This document shows positions 6,989-11,086 of a stretch of DNA of 11,086 nt, in pieces. Source of the DNA: Rickettsiales bacterium (GTDB taxonomy: Bacteria; Pseudomonadota; Alphaproteobacteria; Rickettsiales; UBA3002); contig JAJTIB010000199.1 in the NCBI GenBank assembly GCA_021300075.1, positions 1-11,086 on the forward strand, in the 5' to 3' direction. A model generated the notes under the pieces. The model was given only the letters and a program-made list of their open reading frames with translations, had not been told where the DNA came from and did not search any database. How positions within the stretch are numbered: position 1 is the stretch's first letter; each line of letters begins with the position of its first letter. The position numbers and the translations under genes are program-made.

Positions 6989-8314
6989 ATGGCCATACCT
7001 AAAGATTCAGGAAGCGGGTTCACAAACCGAATAGGTAATCTGTTTGCAAGAGTGCAAGCTCCTTTCTCACTCGCGCCCGAAGATAAAGAGTCGCAGCAGA
7101 ACGAAGCGCGCATAAGGGAAATGCAAAACTTACGCGAAGCCGCCATTGAGCTCGCGCGCAAACATGCGCCGGCAGACGCGCCTGTCACCAGGGACGGGAC
7201 GAAGGTAATCACCCTCGCGCAATATAGCGAAGCCGCCAAGACCCTGATGACCAGTGCCAATGAAAAACTACCGCAAGGGGAGCGACCTTACGAGCTGGTG
7301 CAGTTTTTCGATTTTTCAGGAATGGCACTGAAAGGCTTTATGTTGCGCGCAGAAGACGTTGCGACCATCAAACAGGAAATCGGCAGAACGGCCAGCGCCG
7401 CCAACCCTCAGCGTCCCGATGAAGACGTTCGCGCATTCGACGCCACGGAGCGGGGATTACAATTCAATAACACGCGTTTTTATGAAGTAACCTTCATCCC
7501 CGCCACGACCTTTTACGATATGGGGATCTGCGATCAGAATAAAGTCAGCATCCAAGACGGCACATTCATTAACATGGGAAGCGAACAAACCCTGACGCTT
7601 ACGCATGGCACGTATAGCAACCTTCATTTTGAAAATATCAAGAATGGTACGGTGGAACTTCGTGCTGCACGGGTTGAGGGCGTGACCGGCTCGGGTGCAG
7701 CGATGTTTATTGTCATGGATCGCCATAGCATACTCAGCAATTTCAAGACCGAGACAGCGCCGAACAATGGCGAACTGCCAACCGGACTTAGTATCATCGA
7801 TATCAAGGCCGCACCAGGTGCAACCATTGAACATGCCGCCCTTACCGGAACTACCGTGACGCCTGGAAGCTCACTTCGAGGCACGATCTGGAACGATGTA
7901 AACTTCACCAATGTCGGTCTTGCGGATGTGGATTTATCCGCCGCGCAATTTAATGGGGTGACATGGAATAATCAGAAACTTGATCCCGCCAATGGTTTTG
8001 CGCCGCTTCTTGCGGCCGGGGTAAGTGAGTCGCAATTACCGAAAATTGATAACATCGCCTATGGCTCGGAACAACACAAGGCGTGGGTGGCGATGGCAGA
8101 ACTAAGGCAGGCGATTAGTAATGTTCACTTTTCACCAGCGACCTCAACTAACGCCCCTGAAATCCCCTCCATGCGCCTGACCGTGACGGATGTACCAAAT
8201 GCCGAAAATTTACCAACCATGGCCAATACCGGCATGATCACCCCCGAAGCCAAATATAGCTACGATATACTCCTGTCCTCCGCCGCCCGCAATCCGGGCA
8301 GCGGCAGCGCCTGA
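6989..8314 (+). CDS. Unrecognised protein with pentapeptide-like / beta-helical core
   Basis: A 441-residue protein that I cannot place in a named family. Numbered from the ATG: residues 1-90 are mostly helical and charged with no signal peptide or membrane span; about 105-125 hold FDFSGMALKGFMLRAEDV, resembling a short pentapeptide-repeat stretch; about 155-325 are rich in short Thr/Asn/Val/Phe strands, ending with a clear five-residue rhythm SLRGT-IWNDV-NFTNV-GLADV-DLSAA-QFNGV-TW. This predicts a right-handed beta-helix. The last 110 residues are less repetitive. No catalytic motif is seen. Start: GTG at 6971 would add six residues; neither start has a ribosome binding site. It stands alone between a divergent promoter region and a palindrome cluster. 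Possible roles such as a binding scaffold or secreted surface factor are guesses only. Confidence 0.8.
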   Translation: MAIPKDSGSGFTNRIGNLFARVQAPFSLAPEDKESQQNEARIREMQNLREAAIELARKHAPADAPVTRDGTKVITLAQYSEAAKTLMTSANEKLPQGERPYELVQFFDFSGMALKGFMLRAEDVATIKQEIGRTASAANPQRPDEDVRAFDATERGLQFNNTRFYEVTFIPATTFYDMGICDQNKVSIQDGTFINMGSEQTLTLTHGTYSNLHFENIKNGTVELRAARVEGVTGSGAAMFIVMDRHSILSNFKTETAPNNGELPTGLSIIDIKAAPGATIEHAALTGTTVTPGSSLRGTIWNDVNFTNVGLADVDLSAAQFNGVTWNNQKLDPANGFAPLLAAGVSESQLPKIDNIAYGSEQHKAWVAMAELRQAISNVHFSPATSTNAPEIPSMRLTVTDVPNAENLPTMANTGMITPEAKYSYDILLSSAARNPGSGSA

Positions 8315-8359
8315 AAACTCCATCCCTCTCTATCTGCACACTGATGACGGCGCGATGAA

Positions 8360-8491
8360 TACCTCTCCCCTCGGGAGAGGTCGCGCAGCCGCAACGCGGC
8401 GGAGCGGGTGAGGACTTTCTGGCGGAGAGGCAAAGAAGCCCTCACCCGAAATCATGAAGGATGATTTCGACCTCTCCCGAGGGGAGAGGTA
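8360..8491. repeat. 132-base composite palindrome with perfect 24-base inverted ends
   Basis: The outer arms 8360-8383 and 8468-8491 are exact reverse complements. Each arm is itself a hairpin: CCTCTCCC-CTC-GGGAGAGG (8362-8380) and CCTCTCCC-GAG-GGGAGAGG (8471-8489). Inside are GCCGC-AAC-GCGGC (8388-8400), CGGGTGAGG (8405-8413) complementary to CCTCACCCG (8440-8448), and GAAATCAT-GAAGG-ATGATTTC (8448-8468). This modular build is like BIME/REP clusters. It lies 45 bases after the unknown gene and could also end or stabilise its transcript. Confidence 0.85.
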
Positions 8492-8523
8492 AAGCAAGCG
8501 GGAGAGATAAAGAGCCCCGCCCA

Positions 8524-8549
8524 CCCTCCGAAGCCTTGGCGAAGGAGGG
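8524..8549. repeat. Hairpin repeat CCCTCC...GGAGGG
   Basis: CCCTCC (8524-8529) pairs with GGAGGG (8544-8549), and an inner GCC-TT-GGC pairs at the tip with unpaired GAA on both sides. The central text GAAGCCTTGGCGAAGGAGG is, from memory, a very common bacterial intergenic repeat. It lies 32 bases after the composite palindrome, as a second unrelated repeat. Confidence 0.65.
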
Positions 8550-8558
8550 AGCCAGAAG

Positions 8559-8606
8559 TCACGAGCCCCGCATCACGCACCACGTATCACCCACCACCCA
8601 CCACAA
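8559..8606. repeat. CA-rich simple repeat stretch
   Basis: A degenerate run built on CAC/ATCACG words: CATCACGCACCACGTATCAC, then CCACCACCCACCAC. It is low-complexity and continues the repeat cluster towards folE. No stem or coding sense is seen in it. Confidence 0.45.
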
Positions 8607-8619
8607 TCGCGACTTCCTC

Positions 8620-8671
8620 TTGAGTTTCTCGCAAATTACCTTATATGAGCTACTCTAGCTCAGGGAGATTT
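8620..8671 (+). promoter_or_regulatory. Candidate folE promoter, inverted repeat and ribosome binding site
   Basis: TTGAGT (8620-8625) and TATATG (8642-8647) are 16 bases apart and each match four of six consensus positions. A perfect inverted repeat GAGCTA-CTC-TAGCTC (8647-8661) abuts the -10 and covers the likely start of transcription, so it may be an operator or a 5' hairpin. AGGGAG (8662-8667) lies 4 bases before ATG 8672. This arrangement favours 8672 over the in-frame ATG at 8645, which would sit in the -10 element. Confidence 0.4.
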
Positions 8672-9310
8672 ATGTCCATTCAAAGCAGTTTGAGTAAGCT
8701 CGTAGGGCTTGCCCCCGCCAATGAAAATGCACCAATGGTGCGCCCGAGCGAGGCGGAGGCGAAAGAAGCCGTCCGTACCCTCATTCGCTGGGCGGGCGAC
8801 GATCCGATGCGCGAGGGACTACTTGATACCCCACGGCGCGTAGTTGAGGCTTACCGGGAATTTTTCGCGGGCTATGAGCAGAATCCAGACGATATCCTCG
8901 CCAGAACTTTCGAGGAAGTGGAGAATTATGACGAAATCGTGCTGCTCAAAAACATGCGGTTTGAATCGCATTGCGAGCACCATATGGTACCCATTATCGG
9001 TAAGGCGCATATCGCCTATATCCCGGATGGCAAAGTGGTCGGCATCAGCAAAATCGCCCGCCTGCTCGATGTGTTCGCCAAGCGCCTCCAGACGCAAGAG
9101 CTGATGACCCAGCAAATCGCCGGCACAATTGAACGTGTGCTGAAGCCACGCGGCGTCGCGGTGATTATCGACGCCTACCATGAATGTATGACCACGCGCG
9201 GCGTGCATAAATCCGAGACATCAACCGTCACCTCGGCTATGCATGGCGTGTTCAAGTCTCAAGCCACAAGCCGCGCCGAGCTTATGGCACTGATCCAGCA
9301 GAAGGCCTGA
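8672..9310 (+). CDS. folE: GTP cyclohydrolase I
   Basis: FolE opens the imidazole ring of GTP to give 7,8-dihydroneopterin triphosphate and formate, the first step to folate, tetrahydropterins and queuosine. The protein is 212 residues, usual for the type I decameric enzyme. Visible motifs are RWAGDDPMREGLLDTPRRV near residue 39, FESHCEHHMVP (zinc ligands C101 and H104, catalytic H103) and ECMTTRGVHK (third zinc ligand C172). RLQTQELMTQQIA matches the family RLQVQERLT stretch with Glu then Leu in place of the usual Glu-Arg, a small change. Start at 8672 is based on the ribosome binding site; a nine-residue extension to 8645 is possible. It is the first gene of a plus-strand group with maf and the PTPS-like gene. 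Confidence 0.96.
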   Translation: MSIQSSLSKLVGLAPANENAPMVRPSEAEAKEAVRTLIRWAGDDPMREGLLDTPRRVVEAYREFFAGYEQNPDDILARTFEEVENYDEIVLLKNMRFESHCEHHMVPIIGKAHIAYIPDGKVVGISKIARLLDVFAKRLQTQELMTQQIAGTIERVLKPRGVAVIIDAYHECMTTRGVHKSETSTVTSAMHGVFKSQATSRAELMALIQQKA

Positions 9311-9912
9311 TGCCACTCATCTGCCATACGCCCATCATTCTCGCTTCAAGCTCGGTGGTGCGACAGCAGATGCTCGCTAAGGCTGGAATCAAATTCAGCA
9401 TCAAAAACCCCGGCCATGAAGAGGCAGAGCTCAAAACCACTATCCGCCATTTGCCGCTCAGCGAGCAGGCGCTGCGGCTGGCAGATGTGAAGGCGGAGTC
9501 CATCAGTCGCACCAATCCGGAAGCGCTGGTGATTGGCGCCGACCAGATCTGTTCGCTTGAGGGCGAAATTTTCAGCAAACCTGGCACGTTTGAAAACGCA
9601 GCCAAGCAATTACGCCGTCTCAGCGGTAAAACTCACAGCCAGACCTGCGCCGCCGTCATCCTGCAACGGGGCGAACCGCTCTGGACGAAAGTGGCGGAAG
9701 CCCACCTCACCATGCGTTCGCTCAGCGAGGCGGAGATAGATGCCTATATCCGCGCCGATACCCCGCTTTCCGCCTGCGGCGCTTATAAAATTGAATCGCT
9801 CGGACGCCATTTATTCGCACAGATTGACGGCGATTATGATGTGATTAAGGGCCTGCCGCTCGTACCTCTGCTGGCCGAATTGCACCGGCTCGGGGCGGTG
9901 GCGCTGGCCTAA
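9310..9912 (+). CDS. Maf family nucleotide pyrophosphatase
   Basis: A 200-residue Maf/HAM1-superfamily pyrophosphatase, expected to hydrolyse non-canonical or excess nucleoside triphosphates to monophosphates. The N-terminal motif is LASSSVVRQQML where most members have LASxSPRR; the catalytic Asp is in VIGADQI (D78), followed by FSKPG (K90) and LSGKTH (K107). The C-terminal motif GAYKIESLG...IDGDYDVIKGLPLVPLL resembles the alphaproteobacterial branch rather than E. coli YhdE or YceF, so the preferred nucleotide is unknown. The ATG shares one base with the folE stop (TGATG), and GAAGG lies 4 bases upstream, so translation is coupled to folE. Replacement of the Pro-Arg of the first motif is notable, but the distal Arg remains (R18). 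Confidence 0.92.
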   Translation: MPLICHTPIILASSSVVRQQMLAKAGIKFSIKNPGHEEAELKTTIRHLPLSEQALRLADVKAESISRTNPEALVIGADQICSLEGEIFSKPGTFENAAKQLRRLSGKTHSQTCAAVILQRGEPLWTKVAEAHLTMRSLSEAEIDAYIRADTPLSACGAYKIESLGRHLFAQIDGDYDVIKGLPLVPLLAELHRLGAVALA

Positions 9913-9916
9913 GCTC

Positions 9917-10023
9917 AGGTTTTAGGTTTTAGGTGATAGGTTTTAGCTACCGTATAAGGCGCTCTCTTTCCTAAATCCTAAAACCTAAAACCTATAACCT
10001 AAAACCTAAAACCTAACCTATGC
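9917..10023. repeat. Inverted array of 7-base repeats (AGGTTTT / CCTAAAA)
   Basis: Left arm: four units AGGTTTT, AGGTTTT, AGGTGAT, AGGTTTT (9917-9944). Right arm: CCTAAAT, CCTAAAA, CCTAAAA, CCTATAA, CCTAAAA, CCTAAAA, then shorter CCTAA and CCTATG units (9970-10022). 9917-9946 is the reverse complement of 9985-10014 at 29 of 30 positions, with a 38-base loop. It starts 5 bases after the maf stop and runs into the start codon of the next gene, whose A-T-G completes the last CCT unit. No Shine-Dalgarno sequence remains there. It has no CRISPR-like spacers. Confidence 0.9.
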
Positions 10024-10880
10024 AGCTTTTTGTTGAACATCTGACCACGATAGACTCGGCCTATCTACACCCCGAACACGGGCTGGTGGGGGAGAGCTGG
10101 ATCGTCGATGTCGCCCTCGATGGTGCGCTTGACGAGGCTTCCATGGTGATGGATTTCGCCCATGTCAAAAAACGCCTCAAAGCAGCGATTGACGGCTCGC
10201 TCGACCATGTGCTGATTGCACCTGGACGCGCACGGAACCTATACATCTCATACTCCCCACCTCAAGGGGGGAGCAAAACGGAGGATGGTGTGGTAATCGA
10301 ATGGCGCTTCGGTAAGGGGGAGAAGCTCGTACATTACTCCCCAAAATCTTCCGTAGCATTGCTTGATTCCGAGAGCGTAACGGATCTGGCGATGATCACT
10401 TATTTAGAGCGTATTCTGGCGCCAGTTTTACCCTCAACCGTGACCAGACTTCGCCTGACTTTGCGTCATGAAACCACGAACGACAGTTATTATCATTACG
10501 TCCATGGCCTAAAAAAACATGACGGCCATTGCCAGCGCATCGCCCACGGCCACCGCTCACGCATCCTCATCTGGCGCAATGGCGCGCGCGATCTGACGCT
10601 CGAAGCGGCATGGGCAGCAGACTGGAAAACTGCATATCTCGGCAGCCGCGAGGATATCACGGGTGAGCATGACGGCATGATAAATTTCGCCTATGATTCA
10701 GGCGAGGGGCATTTCGCCCTGAGCTATCCGGCCTCGCGCTGCCGATTGCTGAATACCGACTCCACCGTCGAACTGATTGCCGAACATATCGCGGCCACAC
10801 TCAAAGCCCGCGACCCGGCCGCATCATTCCAAGTCCGTGCCTATGAGGGCGTGCAAAAAGGGGCGGTGGCAGAAGCCTGA
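10020..10880 (+). CDS. Tandem-domain 6-pyruvoyl/6-carboxytetrahydropterin synthase-like protein
   Basis: A 286-residue protein with two PTPS/QueD-type halves. Half 1 (about 1-157) aligns by pattern to QueD: GESW in place of the zinc motif HGHxY (24-27), MVMDFAHVKKRL, LDHVLI (D62, H63 kept) and RHETTND (E151 kept). Half 2 (about 158-286) keeps the zinc and cysteine part, HYVHG...GHCQRIAHGHRSRI (C171, H176, H178), and YEG (E276), but lacks the LDHxxL stretch. The active site seems shared between halves. From memory, similar fused proteins of about 280-300 residues occur in gammaproteobacteria. It follows folE and maf, and FolE makes the family's substrate, so a role in reduced pterin or queuosine precursor synthesis is likely, though the product is unproven. 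The ATG has no ribosome binding site and touches the 7-base repeat array. Residues 79-85 (SPPQGGS) are encoded by a palindrome. Confidence 0.82.
   Translation: MQLFVEHLTTIDSAYLHPEHGLVGESWIVDVALDGALDEASMVMDFAHVKKRLKAAIDGSLDHVLIAPGRARNLYISYSPPQGGSKTEDGVVIEWRFGKGEKLVHYSPKSSVALLDSESVTDLAMITYLERILAPVLPSTVTRLRLTLRHETTNDSYYHYVHGLKKHDGHCQRIAHGHRSRILIWRNGARDLTLEAAWAADWKTAYLGSREDITGEHDGMINFAYDSGEGHFALSYPASRCRLLNTDSTVELIAEHIAATLKARDPAASFQVRAYEGVQKGAVAEA
10253..10273. repeat. In-frame palindrome CTCCCC...GGGGAG inside the PTPS-like gene
   Basis: CTCCCC (10253-10258) and GGGGAG (10268-10273) flank a 9-base centre. It is read through in frame as SPPQGGS (residues 79-85) without disrupting the protein, in a stretch between two predicted strands of half 1. 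It looks like an intergenic-type palindrome captured in a loop, similar in letters to the hairpins at 6827 and 8362. Confidence 0.5.
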
Positions 10881-10890
10881 GATCGGAAAA

Positions 10891-10967
10891 ACCCGTCATG
10901 CTGACCTTTATGACGTCATCCGTAGCTTCTATACCGCGATGCCCAAGACCCCGTCATACGTCGGGGT
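10891..10967. repeat. GTCAT-rich palindromes in the convergent gap
   Basis: CGTCAT (10894-10899) pairs with ATGACG (10910-10915), the latter inside a 10-base perfect palindrome ATGACGTCAT (10910-10919). Further on, ACCCCG (10948-10953) pairs with CGGGGT (10962-10967) around an 8-base loop. The CCCGTCATGCTGA and GTCGGGGTGAC words resemble dispersed proteobacterial repeats. They lie between convergent genes and may help end transcription, but no T run follows. Confidence 0.5.
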
Positions 10968-10998
10968 GACAACCATAAGGCAGCCACGTCACCGCGAA

Positions 10999-11086
10999 TC
11001 ACGCGGCTTTCGTCGCCTCGCCTGAATCAAACTCAATGACTAACTGGCCGGCAGTGACGGTGACGGGCGCGGAAATATGCACAGCC
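10999..11086 (-). CDS. C-terminal end of a possible biotinyl/lipoyl-domain protein (partial)
   Basis: A minus-strand frame enters from the right edge and stops at TGA (complement of 10999-11001). It gives 28 residues: AVHISAPVTVTAGQLVIEFD and then SGEATKAA. The pattern of a short strand, a turn, VTAGQ and a hydrophobic strand near the C-terminus matches the second half of biotinyl/lipoyl swinging-arm domains, as at the end of acyl-CoA carboxylase alpha subunits. The modified Lys motif would lie outside the window, so this is a resemblance only. It is convergent with the PTPS-like gene. Confidence 0.5.
   Translation of the reverse strand, partial: AVHISAPVTVTAGQLVIEFDSGEATKAA

Noticed and set aside
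7457..7911. Minus-strand frames opposite the unknown beta-helical protein
   Set aside because: Shorter, without motifs, and the plus-strand frame spans the full region with a credible repeat fold.
8461..8658. 65-codon open frame across the palindrome cluster
   Set aside because: It consists of repeat sequence and low-complexity His/Pro/Thr codons and runs into the folE promoter region.
8645..8671. Upstream in-frame ATG for folE adding nine residues
   Set aside because: It falls inside the candidate -10 element, has no ribosome binding site, and the next ATG has AGGGAG at short spacing.
9917..10023. Heptamer array considered as a CRISPR array or telomere-like sequence
   Set aside because: Units are contiguous 7-mers with no spacers and no cas genes nearby; it is internal to a bacterial gene cluster, and arms are inverted, unlike telomeres.
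10777..11025. 82-codon plus-strand frame over the end of the PTPS-like gene
   Set aside because: Overlaps the supported gene in another frame and then runs through repeats and the opposite-strand partial gene.

Overview
The window looks like a stretch of alphaproteobacterial chromosome, probably from an uncultured or little-studied lineage. I infer this from the order ppx-rlmE-guaB-rsmB, the pairing of a membrane M23 peptidase with a bactofilin, the alphaproteobacterial style of the Maf protein, and the many short palindromic repeats between genes. The class is a fair inference; no genus can be named from the sequence alone.

Left part (about 1-6720), almost all on the minus strand. After the last codons of an unrecognised plus-strand gene (ends at 81) comes a convergent junction with a likely terminator. 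Read in the direction of transcription, from right to left, the minus-strand genes are: ppx/gppA-type phosphatase, rlmE (23S rRNA 2'-O-methyltransferase), guaB (IMP dehydrogenase), rsmB-like 16S rRNA m5C methyltransferase, a membrane-anchored M23 peptidase, and a bactofilin. guaB and rsmB share one base, and the peptidase and bactofilin genes overlap by 20 bases. Two processes are therefore side by side: guanine nucleotide supply with rRNA modification, and local cell-wall remodelling on a bactofilin scaffold. A pair of hairpin repeats sits between ppx and rlmE, and one of them supplies the ppx stop codon.

Middle (6721-8671). A 250-base divergent intergenic region leads into a plus-strand gene for an unrecognised protein of about 440 residues with a pentapeptide-like/beta-helical core. 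Downstream lie some 300 bases of nested palindromes: a 132-base composite element with perfect 24-base inverted ends, a second hairpin element, and a CA-rich simple stretch.

Right part (8672-10880), plus strand. folE (GTP cyclohydrolase I), a Maf-type nucleotide pyrophosphatase overlapping it by one base, and a tandem-domain 6-pyruvoyl/6-carboxytetrahydropterin synthase-like gene. FolE makes dihydroneopterin triphosphate, the substrate of the PTPS/QueD family, so the cluster plausibly makes a reduced pterin or a queuosine precursor. Between maf and the PTPS-like gene sits a striking inverted array of 7-base repeats (AGGTTTT, then CCTAAAA) that runs right up to the start codon, which has no Shine-Dalgarno sequence. 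A last minus-strand fragment at the right edge resembles the C-terminal end of a biotinyl/lipoyl domain.

I found no CRISPR array, tRNA, rRNA, transposase or phage gene. The most unusual material is the repeats and how they touch coding sequence, the split active site of the tandem PTPS protein, and the unknown beta-helical protein.
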